Shown piece after piece: positions 18,488 to 25,778 of a DNA stretch of 33,585 nt (positions within the stretch are counted from its first letter, which is position 1; each line of letters opens with the position of its first letter). The position numbers and the translations under genes are program-made. Where the stretch lies: assembly GCA_003557545.1 (NCBI GenBank), contig PWOD01000134.1, positions 1-33,585 on the forward strand, read 5' to 3'. A model generated the notes under the pieces. The model worked only from the letters and a program-made list of their open reading frames with translations, was not told the DNA's origin and ran no database searches. The stretch comes from a bacterium (GTDB taxonomy: Bacteria > T1Sed10-126).

Positions 18488-19747
18488 TTATTGTTCAATG
18501 AGCCGTTCCTTGGCCCAGAGATCCTGATAGGTCTCGGGGCGACGAATAAGCTGTACCTCAGTTTGATCAACCAGGATTTCAGCCGGCCGCGGGAAAGAGT
18601 TATACTGCGAGGCCATGCTGGCCCCATAAGCTCCGGCTTCCAGCACAGCCAGACAATCCCCCGGTTCCGGGGGAGGCATCAACCGATCTTTCCCCAGCGT
18701 ATCGCCGGTTTCACAGATCGGTCCGACAACATCGAGCCGGCTGGGCTGTTGGCTCCGTTCAACAGCCGGGACTATCCGATGATAAGCATCATACATGGCC
18801 GGACGGAGCAGACTGTTCATTCCCGCATCAACTATGGCAAAATTTTTATTAACCGACGGTTTATAATAGACAACTGAGGTTAGCAACGCCCCCGCGCCGG
18901 CCGTCAGATAGCGACCAGGTTCAATCAACAACCGTCCCTCGAAGCTCCCGAGCTGAGAACGAACGGCCTGTAACCAGCGTTCAGGAGTGAGAGTTTCTTC
19001 CTGATCATAACAAACCCCCAGACCACCGCCAATGTTCAAAGTTTTAACCTCAATCCCCGCTGTTTCCAGGCGATTCAACAGATCGACCGCCCGTTGTCCC
19101 AGCCGTTCAAATGGATCAGAGCTGGTGATCTGAGAACCGATATGAAAATGCAATCCCATGAACTGTAAATTATCCAGTTCAACAACCTGACGGGCAGCCT
19201 GTTCAATCAGATTCAACGGAATGCCAAATTTATTTTCTTTCTTTCCGGTGGTTATTTTATGATGGGTCCGGGCATCCACCTCGGGATTTACACGGATTGC
19301 CACCGGCGCAAGCAGACCAAGTTCGCCAGCCAGCTGGTCAAGTTGTTTAAACTCCGGAAAAGATTCAACATTAAAAGTGGCTATACCCGCCTCCAGAGCT
19401 GCCCGCTGTTCCGAGCGGGTCTTGCCAACGCCGGAGTAAACTATCTTCTGCGGATCGCCTCCCGCCTCAAGCACCCGGGCCAGCTCACCACCGGAGACAA
19501 TATCAAAGCCGGACCCTTCCCGGGCAAGCAGCTGCAAAATTGCCAGGTTACTATTACTTTTCACAGCAAAACAGACCAGAGATTGAGGATCATTAACTGC
19601 CTTAACCAGTTCCTGATACCGATTAAGCAGATAGTTTTTACTGTACACATAGAGCGGAGTACCATACTCTTCAGCCAGCTCCACCAGGGGCAGCTGTTCA
19701 CAGTAATAACGTCCATCTTTTGAATAAAATCCAGCAGTCTTCATCAT
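18488..19747 (-). CDS. lysA: Diaminopimelate decarboxylase
   Basis: PLP enzyme that decarboxylates meso-diaminopimelate to L-lysine, the last step of the pathway. At 419 residues the length is typical. It is a fold type III (alanine racemase-like) decarboxylase with PLP lysine K63 in FAVKSNSN, HFHIGSQ (200-206), a glycine-rich phosphate loop NIGGGLG (238-244), EPGR (276-279), the active-site CETGD (345-349) and AYGASM (373-378). The first bases, ATGATG, overlap the argH stop. The second ATG (19744) has better spacing (7 bases) from GGTGG than the first (4 bases), so the protein may be one residue shorter. It sits between argH and dapA, joining the arginine and lysine halves of the cluster. 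Confidence 0.97.
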   Translation of the reverse strand: MMKTAGFYSKDGRYYCEQLPLVELAEEYGTPLYVYSKNYLLNRYQELVKAVNDPQSLVCFAVKSNSNLAILQLLAREGSGFDIVSGGELARVLEAGGDPQKIVYSGVGKTRSEQRAALEAGIATFNVESFPEFKQLDQLAGELGLLAPVAIRVNPEVDARTHHKITTGKKENKFGIPLNLIEQAARQVVELDNLQFMGLHFHIGSQITSSDPFERLGQRAVDLLNRLETAGIEVKTLNIGGGLGVCYDQEETLTPERWLQAVRSQLGSFEGRLLIEPGRYLTAGAGALLTSVVYYKPSVNKNFAIVDAGMNSLLRPAMYDAYHRIVPAVERSQQPSRLDVVGPICETGDTLGKDRLMPPPEPGDCLAVLEAGAYGASMASQYNSFPRPAEILVDQTEVQLIRRPETYQDLWAKERLIEQ

Positions 19748-21126
19748 GATTCCACCTCATTTAACCAGTCAGTTGCTCGTTCAACGGCCTGTTGGACAAC
19801 ACGGGGACCTGTACCACCGATAATTTCCCGGCGTTCCAGACTGGCCTGGGGCTGCAGTAACTGGCGCACCTCATCACCCAACAGAGATGAGGCAGCTGTT
19901 AACTCCTCTGTCGTCAGTTGTTCCAGTTTACGATCAGTTTTACGAGCGAGTTCAACCAGCTGCCGGACAATATTATGGGCCCGGCGAAACTCAACACCAC
20001 GCTCAGTTAAATAATCAGCAAGGTCAGTGGCGGCGAGAAAATTTTTCCCGGCGGCAGCAGCCATTGTATCCCGGTTAAACCGGACAGAACTAACCAGTCG
20101 GGCCAGCAGTGGCAACCAGCTTCTTACCGTATCCAGAGCGATAAACAGATAAAATTTATCCTCTTGAAGATCACGATTATAGGCCAGCGGCTGGGCTTTC
20201 AGGAGGCTCCCCAGTCCCTGGTAGGCGGCCAGTAGACGACCGGCCTGACCACGGATAAGTTCAAGTATATCAGGGTTTTTTTTCTGCGGCATAATACTGC
20301 TGCCGGTCGTAAAACTGTCTTCCAGACGGCAGAACCCGAAAGTGGGAGATGACCAGATAATCCAGTCTTCGCTGAGACGGGAAGCGTGCAGGGCCAATAC
20401 TGTCAGGCCATGCAACAGATCAAAGATAAAATCCCGTTCAGAAACGGTATCGAGGCTATTACGGCTGGGTTCTGCAAAGCCCAGACGACGGGCCAGAAAC
20501 TCACGATCGATGGAGTAGCCACTTCCAGCCAGGGCACCGCTTCCAAGCGGCAGCGTTTTCAGCCCCTGATTACCCCGATCTAGCCGCTGATAATCACGAC
20601 GAAATTTTTCAAAAAAAGCCATAAGGTAATGAGCAAGAGTTACAGGTTGAGCCGGTTGAAGATGGGTAAACCCCGGCAGAACCGTCCGCTGTTCACCAGC
20701 CGCACGATCGACAAAAGCCTGCAGCAGCTGCCGCAGCTCCTGCTTTAATTCGGCCAGCTGATCACGCAGATAGAGTTTAACATCAACCAGGACCTGGTCA
20801 TTCCGCGAGCGTCCGGTGTGCAGACGGGGACCCAGGTCGGGCAGCCGGCTGGTTAACTGCGCCTCAATATTCATATGAATATCTTCCAGCTGGGGATCCA
20901 ACTGCAGCTGACCCCGCTCAATATCAAGTTCTATTTCCCGAAGAGTTTGAGTCACAGTTTGCAGCTCATCAGAGTTATAAATACCGGCTTTTTCCAGAGC
21001 TTCAGCCCAGGCCACAGAACCCTCAATGTCATATTTGAAAAGCCGGCTATCCAGCTCCAGGGAACCGGTAAACTGTAACAGCCCCTGATCCGGCCCGAGT
21101 TCAGCGGATGATTGCCAGAGAGTCAT
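19744..21126 (-). CDS. argH: Argininosuccinate lyase
   Basis: Splits argininosuccinate into arginine and fumarate, the final step of arginine synthesis. It belongs to the fumarase/aspartase superfamily, and its 460 residues are normal. Visible motifs are TGRSRNDQ (104-111), the catalytic-His region GFTHLQPAQP (152-161), LGSGALAGSG (194-203), the superfamily signature GSSIMPQKKNPD (275-286) with the mobile-loop catalytic Ser, and YNRDLQEDK further on. The start ATG overlaps the argG stop as ATGA, and its own stop overlaps the lysA start, so the three genes are probably translationally coupled. Confidence 0.97.
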   Translation of the reverse strand: MTLWQSSAELGPDQGLLQFTGSLELDSRLFKYDIEGSVAWAEALEKAGIYNSDELQTVTQTLREIELDIERGQLQLDPQLEDIHMNIEAQLTSRLPDLGPRLHTGRSRNDQVLVDVKLYLRDQLAELKQELRQLLQAFVDRAAGEQRTVLPGFTHLQPAQPVTLAHYLMAFFEKFRRDYQRLDRGNQGLKTLPLGSGALAGSGYSIDREFLARRLGFAEPSRNSLDTVSERDFIFDLLHGLTVLALHASRLSEDWIIWSSPTFGFCRLEDSFTTGSSIMPQKKNPDILELIRGQAGRLLAAYQGLGSLLKAQPLAYNRDLQEDKFYLFIALDTVRSWLPLLARLVSSVRFNRDTMAAAAGKNFLAATDLADYLTERGVEFRRAHNIVRQLVELARKTDRKLEQLTTEELTAASSLLGDEVRQLLQPQASLERREIIGGTGPRVVQQAVERATDWLNEVES

Positions 21127-22331
21127 CGACTACGCCGCCGGCCGGCAACTTCGAGGGGAAGTCCCCAGAGTCTAACGAAGCCTGTAGAAAGTGATTGGTC
21201 GAACTGATCACCCTGCTCATAGGTGGAAAGTGCCCGGTCATACAGGGAATGGGGACTACGACGGCCATTTACCACGGCCCGACCTTTATAAAGTTCTATC
21301 CGTACCTCACCCGAGAGATAACGCTGAGCCTGATCGATCAGAGCATCAAAGGCTTCACGCCGTTCAGAAAACCAGAGGCCGTTATAAACCAGCTCTGCAT
21401 AACGGAGGGACAGTTCCTGTAAATAATGGTACAGATCACGTTCCAGCACGAGATCCATCAACGCCTGATGTGCGCTGTGCAGAACCAGTCCAGCCGGGGC
21501 TTCATAAATCTCTCTTGATTTAATTCCGACGAGCCGGTTTTCAACCATATCTATCCGACCTACCCCATGGGCTCCTGCCAGCTTATTCAACTGTTCAATT
21601 AACTCAACCAGAGGGAGTTCCTGCTGATTAAGTTCAACCGGCCGGCCGGCTTCAAATTTCAAGGTTATTTCCTCCGGCTCCTCCGGCGCTTCCGCGGGGG
21701 AGACGGTCATCTGATAGATATCATCCGGGGGCCGCTGCCAGGGATCTTCCAGCGGTCCACATTCAATACTTACTCCCCAGAGATTACGATCATAACTATA
21801 GGGGCTGGCAGCTGTCACCTCGATCGGAATCTTATGTTTTTGTGCATATTCTATCTCAGCCTCACGGGTTTTAAGCTCCCAGTTACGGACCGGAGCCAGC
21901 ACCTCAATATCAGGGGCCAGAGCCCGGGCAGAGACCTCAAATCGAACCTGGTCATTACCTTTACCGGTGCTTCCATGGGCTACGGCATCAGCTTCATATT
22001 TTTCAGCCACCTCAACCAGGTGACGGGAGATCAACGGCCGACCCAGCGCCGTCGCCAGGGGATAACCGTTTTCATAGATTGCCTGGGCCTTAAGCCCCCG
22101 TAAAACATACTGCTCAGCAAACTCCTGGCGGAGATCCTTAATCACAATGTCAGCCGCACCGGCGGCTTCGGCACGGGCGGGAAGCGGTTTAAGGTTTTCT
22201 CCCTGCCCCAGATCGGCTGCAAAGGCAATTACCTCACAACCATAGTTTTCCCGCAACCAGCGAACCATAACTGAAGTATCAAGCCCTCCGCTGAAGGCCA
22301 GTACCACACGGTTTAACCGATCTTTTCCCAT
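21123..22331 (-). CDS. argG: Argininosuccinate synthase
   Basis: Joins citrulline and aspartate with ATP hydrolysis to AMP and pyrophosphate, giving argininosuccinate. It is an N-type (PP-motif) ATP pyrophosphatase of 402 residues, the usual length. It carries the ATP loop AFSGGLDTS (12-20), GSTGKGNDQVRFE (120-132) and the substrate-binding stretch around YSYDRNLWG. AGGAGG lies 8 bases before ATG 22331. It follows the carbamoyltransferase-like gene after 42 bases and overlaps argH by four bases. Confidence 0.97.
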   Translation of the reverse strand: MGKDRLNRVVLAFSGGLDTSVMVRWLRENYGCEVIAFAADLGQGENLKPLPARAEAAGAADIVIKDLRQEFAEQYVLRGLKAQAIYENGYPLATALGRPLISRHLVEVAEKYEADAVAHGSTGKGNDQVRFEVSARALAPDIEVLAPVRNWELKTREAEIEYAQKHKIPIEVTAASPYSYDRNLWGVSIECGPLEDPWQRPPDDIYQMTVSPAEAPEEPEEITLKFEAGRPVELNQQELPLVELIEQLNKLAGAHGVGRIDMVENRLVGIKSREIYEAPAGLVLHSAHQALMDLVLERDLYHYLQELSLRYAELVYNGLWFSERREAFDALIDQAQRYLSGEVRIELYKGRAVVNGRRSPHSLYDRALSTYEQGDQFDQSLSTGFVRLWGLPLEVAGRRRSR

Positions 22332-22373
22332 AACTAGTTCCTCCTCTTAAAAACTGTTTTTAAAGCTATCTTT

Positions 22374-23198
22374 TTACTGTTCATCCCGAAACTTTTGCCG
22401 GGCCAGCAGCTGTATGCTGATCTGCAAAAGTTTTATAAGATTTTGATGCCGCTGTTCAACAACCAGTTCGGGCGCTGCCCGGCCATCTCCACCCTCCAGT
22501 GGGGGCAACAGCAACCCGAGGTTTTCTCCGGCCTCCTCCAATCGCCGGGTAAAACCGGGAATCCGACGAGCTCCCCTTCCCAGACATAAAATATCTCCGG
22601 TACGGAGCGGGTGGCTGAGAGAAAGTGGAAAAACCTCTCCGCCTCGCTCCCGAACTGAACGAAGCAAGAGCGGGTCAACCGGACAGCCCGGTAAAATTCG
22701 TAATGCCAGTTTAAAATCGAGAGCCAGACTGAGCCGCATTAAACTGTACAGATAGGGGCCGGGGCGACCGGCGTAACAGAGCTTTTCGACCTGCCCAATT
22801 TTCTGTTTAATTGTATAATAATCCGCCAGAACCTGACAGGGGGCAGCCCAGTCAGTTCCAAGATTTAACAGCGGCCGGCGAGATTTCATTGCCAGCTCCT
22901 CGGCCAGCCGGTGGCGGGAAAATTGAGCCAGACATACAACCCCTTCGGGCAGAGTTTCAGAGATAGTTTGAACTGCCTGTTCATCCCGAATTGTTGGACC
23001 AATCGCCCGGATATGCTGCTTACCGATCACGGCCAAAAGAAGCTCCCGGAGCAGGCTTGAATCCGCGGCCAGCCAGAGCGGAACCGTAACTTCAGAGTCC
23101 ACCCTGTCCAGCTGCTCCAACAGCCGGGCAAGAGAGCCGGGAGTTAAAAACTCAAGGCTCAGCAGATGGGGAGGAAACTCAATGCCGGTTCTACTCAT
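22374..23198 (-). CDS. Divergent carbamoyltransferase-fold protein lacking catalytic motifs
   Basis: By eye this 274-residue protein aligns with ornithine/aspartate carbamoyltransferases (about 310 residues). LLSLEFLTPGSLARLLEQ matches the N-terminal LSLLDLTPEEL region. PLLNLGTDWAAPCQVLADYYTI (109-130) matches the stretch around HPCQ and LAD. LCYAGRPGPYLYSL (140-153) matches the family's YVGDGNNVxxSL. The active site is gone: no STRTR phosphate loop (AADSSLLRELL instead), HPCQ is now APCQ (119-122), and HCLP is replaced by LLPP (230-233). It is therefore either a pseudoenzyme or an enzyme with a changed substrate. It overlaps the upstream gene by 8 bases, has no clear ribosome site of its own, and lies just before argG, which suggests a link to carbamoyl phosphate, ornithine or arginine. 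Fold assignment is fairly sure; function is unknown. Confidence 0.72.
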   Translation of the reverse strand: MSRTGIEFPPHLLSLEFLTPGSLARLLEQLDRVDSEVTVPLWLAADSSLLRELLLAVIGKQHIRAIGPTIRDEQAVQTISETLPEGVVCLAQFSRHRLAEELAMKSRRPLLNLGTDWAAPCQVLADYYTIKQKIGQVEKLCYAGRPGPYLYSLMRLSLALDFKLALRILPGCPVDPLLLRSVRERGGEVFPLSLSHPLRTGDILCLGRGARRIPGFTRRLEEAGENLGLLLPPLEGGDGRAAPELVVEQRHQNLIKLLQISIQLLARQKFRDEQ

Positions 23199-24294
23199 TC
23201 AGCAATTTTTTCATAATTGTTATCCGCTTATCAGCCTGTTCGACCAGCGCGGCCTGACTATCAGCCTGGTCCCCCAGCTTCTGCCAGCGGTCCAGATAAA
23301 GCTGGTACAGCTGTTCAACCTCAGATCGTTCAATGAAAGGCCACACCTTCCGCCGGCTCTGATATAGCTGATCCAGCTCCTGGTAATCAGTTTCCGGCCA
23401 GCGCTGATGATAGGCCTGTTCCAGCGTTAACCCTGAATTTTTTAACTGTTCCCAGTATTCAATAACCTCATCCACATGTTCTCGATAGGTAAAAGATTTA
23501 GCTCCAAGATCATAAATTGCACAGCGTTCCAGTGGAATATGCAGCCGATCATAAATTGTTTTTTCATATTCGGGAGCCAGTACTGCCGGAGCCCGCAGAA
23601 GATCGGTTCCGGGCAGGGCAATCGTCAGATTCATATCTTCCGAGGCCAGCTTAAACCTTCCTTCAATATAAAATACCATGGTTCGGTTATACTCAAACCG
23701 GTCACTAAACCGCTGATGAAACTTTTCCATGATCTCCCGGGCCTGCCGGCAGCCAATGGTAAAAATAACAAGATTCTTCACCGAAGCTTCAGTTTCAGAT
23801 GCATGGTTGTATAAAACTTCCAGACCATTTTCCATTGTTGAACCGGTAGCAATACAATCGCCAATCAAAACAGTGGAGCCCGCTTTATAATCGATCTTTC
23901 TGTACTGGTCCTGTTTAATTTTCCAGCGTTTACCCCGCTGATAACGCTGTGAGGTCATGTAGGCACAATACTGACGAGAAAAACCATACGCTTCATGTAA
24001 GGCCTCCCGCAGCTGAAAGTTTAATCCCCCGCGAAGAAAATGCAGGACACAGCAGTTCAACGGACTGCCCTCGCCGATCAGCTGTTTAAGGGGCGAGAGT
24101 TGAAAAAGTCGCGCCTTAGCCCGCCGCATACCAAGTGGAAAATCCATCCCCACCAGTTCTGGCCGGTTACAGATCTCCCGGGTTTCCGGGGTAGAGAAGA
24201 TATATTCTTCAACACCGTTATCCGTGGTTTCCGGTTCAAGCAATCGATACAAACTAATTTTTTCATCCCTGTGCAAAGCTTCCAGATGGGCCAT
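23191..24294 (-). CDS. Phosphoribosyltransferase-like protein of unknown substrate
   Basis: 367 residues. The strongest clue is VLIGDCIATGST (142-153), a version of the type I phosphoribosyltransferase PRPP-binding signature (usually VDDxxATGxT), in which the usual second acidic residue is Cys147. FLRGG (86-90) lies upstream where the pyrophosphate loop is expected. The C-terminal third (about 230-367) is charged, helical and ends in a likely coiled segment; I do not recognise it. No signal peptide or membrane segment is seen. AGGAGG stands 7 bases before ATG 24294, the best ribosome site of the operon head. It is the first gene of the arg/lys cluster and its end overlaps the carbamoyltransferase-like gene, so the two may act together. 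PRTase fold likely; substrate unknown. Confidence 0.7.
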   Translation of the reverse strand: MAHLEALHRDEKISLYRLLEPETTDNGVEEYIFSTPETREICNRPELVGMDFPLGMRRAKARLFQLSPLKQLIGEGSPLNCCVLHFLRGGLNFQLREALHEAYGFSRQYCAYMTSQRYQRGKRWKIKQDQYRKIDYKAGSTVLIGDCIATGSTMENGLEVLYNHASETEASVKNLVIFTIGCRQAREIMEKFHQRFSDRFEYNRTMVFYIEGRFKLASEDMNLTIALPGTDLLRAPAVLAPEYEKTIYDRLHIPLERCAIYDLGAKSFTYREHVDEVIEYWEQLKNSGLTLEQAYHQRWPETDYQELDQLYQSRRKVWPFIERSEVEQLYQLYLDRWQKLGDQADSQAALVEQADKRITIMKKLLNE

Positions 24295-24398
24295 ATTGAT
24301 TCCTCCTGTGAAATACTGTAATTTAATTAATCAGCAGTTAAAATCGAGACTGTTCGGTGCAATGAACTCAGATCCAAGCAGCCCGGTTTACCCCGCTG

Positions 24399-24427
24399 AT
24401 TATAACCGTTAAAGCAGTTTTTAAAAA
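24399..24427 (-). promoter_or_regulatory. Candidate promoter of the arg/lys cluster
   Basis: TATAAT (24399-24404) on the minus strand, with a weak TTTTTA at -35 (24422-24427) and a 17-base spacer. It would give a leader of about 95 bases before ATG 24294. I see no T-box and no convincing ARG-box palindrome in the leader. Confidence 0.35.
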
Positions 24428-24429
24428 GA

Positions 24430-24453
24430 TTTTCACCGGTAGAATAGTGAAAA
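24430..24453 (-). terminator. Terminator after the glyoxalase II-type gene
   Basis: Inverted repeat TTTTCAC / GTGAAAA with a 10-base loop, followed on the minus strand by TCTTTTT. It lies about 35 bases after the stop at 24489 and ahead of the candidate arg/lys promoter. The stem is A/T rich, so the strength is uncertain. Confidence 0.5.
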
Positions 24454-24488
24454 AACAGCAGAACTGTAGGGCGACCAGAAGGGATTAA

Positions 24489-25232
24489 TTAAAATCTATT
24501 GCGCCAGGCTCTCAACTGCAAAAAAATTTCCCGGTCAGAAGCACCGGTTAAGTCGGGTAGCTGATTTTTTAAACAATCAGTAGAAAAACGAAAAAATGGA
24601 TTATAGCACTTTTCCTCGGCCAGATTGGAGGAAGGCTCAATATTCTGTTGAGAGTCCTGCTCAACCTCCTGAAGCTTATCTCTGGCAGCTTGATTGTCCG
24701 GCTCCAGGGAGAGAGCAAACCGAAGATTTTTATGGGCATAATCATGTCCGGGATAAACCCGCAACTGCTCCGGTAAATTAATCAGTTTACGGCTGAAAGT
24801 TTCATATAGCTGACCGGTATTCCCACCAGCCAGAGGATTTCCACAACCGGCCAAAAAGAGCGTATCCCCGGTTATCAACCAGTCTTCGCCCTGCAAACAG
24901 ATACTATCAGGAGTATGACCGGGTGTATGGATGATAGTAATCCCAAGGTTAGAAAGCCGAATTGTCTCACCATCAGCCAGCGGCCGGTCGGTCTGATCAA
25001 GATCAGGATGGGCCGCGACAGACAGAGCCCAGCGCTGCCGAAAGCTGCGATTGGCCGACGTATGATCGGAATGGGAATGGGTATTAATCAGCAGCCGCGG
25101 TTCTAATTGCTGACGGTCAAGATAGTCATCGACCGCCTGTTCAGCCACAGGATCAACTAAGACTGCCGGACCCGGACTATCCTGATAGATGACATAGGAG
25201 TAGTTATCACCCCGGCGCAGCTGTTTTATCAC
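24489..25232 (-). CDS. Glyoxalase II-type metallo-beta-lactamase-fold hydrolase
   Basis: 247-residue cytosolic metallohydrolase of the hydroxyacylglutathione hydrolase family. Metal ligands appear in order: THSHSDH (51-57), His106 in PGHTPDS, Asp123 in TGDTLF and His163 in YPGHDY. LFLAGCGNPLAGG and the C-terminal EKCYNPFFRF are typical of glyoxalase II proper rather than of general beta-lactamase-fold proteins. Many Bacillota lack glutathione, so the real thiol ester could be another one. The start is GTG (GTGA overlapping the stop of the ACT gene); the next upstream in-frame codons reach a stop quickly, so no earlier start is possible. The ribosome site GGAGG is rather far away, consistent with coupling to the ACT gene. 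Confidence 0.85.
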   Translation of the reverse strand: MIKQLRRGDNYSYVIYQDSPGPAVLVDPVAEQAVDDYLDRQQLEPRLLINTHSHSDHTSANRSFRQRWALSVAAHPDLDQTDRPLADGETIRLSNLGITIIHTPGHTPDSICLQGEDWLITGDTLFLAGCGNPLAGGNTGQLYETFSRKLINLPEQLRVYPGHDYAHKNLRFALSLEPDNQAARDKLQEVEQDSQQNIEPSSNLAEEKCYNPFFRFSTDCLKNQLPDLTGASDREIFLQLRAWRNRF

Positions 25233-25636
25233 CGGTCGCCATCACCCTCCAACAGCGCCCGCGCCTGATGGGGATCGCCCGTGCGGATTACCATTAAACC
25301 TTTTTTCTGGGCGGGCATCCCGGTACAGTAGGCATACTCAATATTAATCCCATGCTCTGCCAGTTTTGTAGAAAGTTCGGCCAGAGCTCCCGGTTTATTT
25401 TCCAGACTAACCACCAGGACATCATTTTCTACTACTAACAGCCCCTTTTCCTCCAGTTGATGAACCGCTTTGCCAGGCTTATCGACCAGCATTCTAACAA
25501 CCGCATGATCAACCGTATCGGAAACGGTCATCGCCAGAATATTAATCTCCCGGTCCCGTAAATTCTTACTGATATCTGCCAGCGTTCCCGGCCGGTTGGC
25601 CAGAAAAATTGAGATCTGTTTACGAACGTTAACCAC
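25229..25636 (-). CDS. Tandem ACT-domain protein
   Basis: 135 residues with two ACT domains and nothing else: the first from KQISIFLANRPGTLADI, the second from VLVVSLENKPGALAELS. Both have the Pro-Gly turn that usually shapes the amino acid binding site. Such stand-alone proteins probably sense amino acids; the ligand here is unknown. I chose GTG 25636 because AAAAGGAG (25645-25652) stands 8 bases before it. An in-frame ATG at 25657 lies upstream of this ribosome site and would add seven residues. A promoter candidate precedes it, and its stop overlaps the glyoxalase II-type start by four bases. Confidence 0.85.
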   Translation of the reverse strand: MVNVRKQISIFLANRPGTLADISKNLRDREINILAMTVSDTVDHAVVRMLVDKPGKAVHQLEEKGLLVVENDVLVVSLENKPGALAELSTKLAEHGINIEYAYCTGMPAQKKGLMVIRTGDPHQARALLEGDGDR

Positions 25637-25644
25637 GCCGATCA

Positions 25645-25652
25645 CTCCTTTT
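25645..25652 (-). promoter_or_regulatory. Ribosome binding site deciding the GTG start of the ACT protein
   Basis: AAAAGGAG lies 8 bases before GTG 25636. The resulting N-terminus (MVNVRKQISIFL) places the first ACT strand at the start, as in related proteins. Confidence 0.75.
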
Positions 25653-25682
25653 AGCATAATATATTGATTAGCAGCTACCTTA

Positions 25683-25711
25683 ACTATAGTATCTATCCGG
25701 CAGTTTTGAAA
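25683..25711 (-). promoter_or_regulatory. Candidate promoter of the ACT / glyoxalase II-type pair
   Basis: TTTCAA (25706-25711), 17-base spacer, TATAGT (25683-25688) on the minus strand, about 45 bases before the GTG start. The -10 is good and the -35 weak. No clear terminator of dnaE is visible in 25712-25778. Confidence 0.4.
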
Positions 25712-25778
25712 GTTTATTTATTTTTTATGAGATTAACCTGCAGCAGAACAGCCTTGTGGTTGATTGAACGGTCGAAAC

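Noticed and set aside
24295-24488. T-box, arginine riboswitch-like element or ARG box before the arg/lys cluster
   Set aside because: I found no T-box core sequence and no convincing symmetrical ARG-box palindrome; only a promoter candidate and a terminator-like hairpin.
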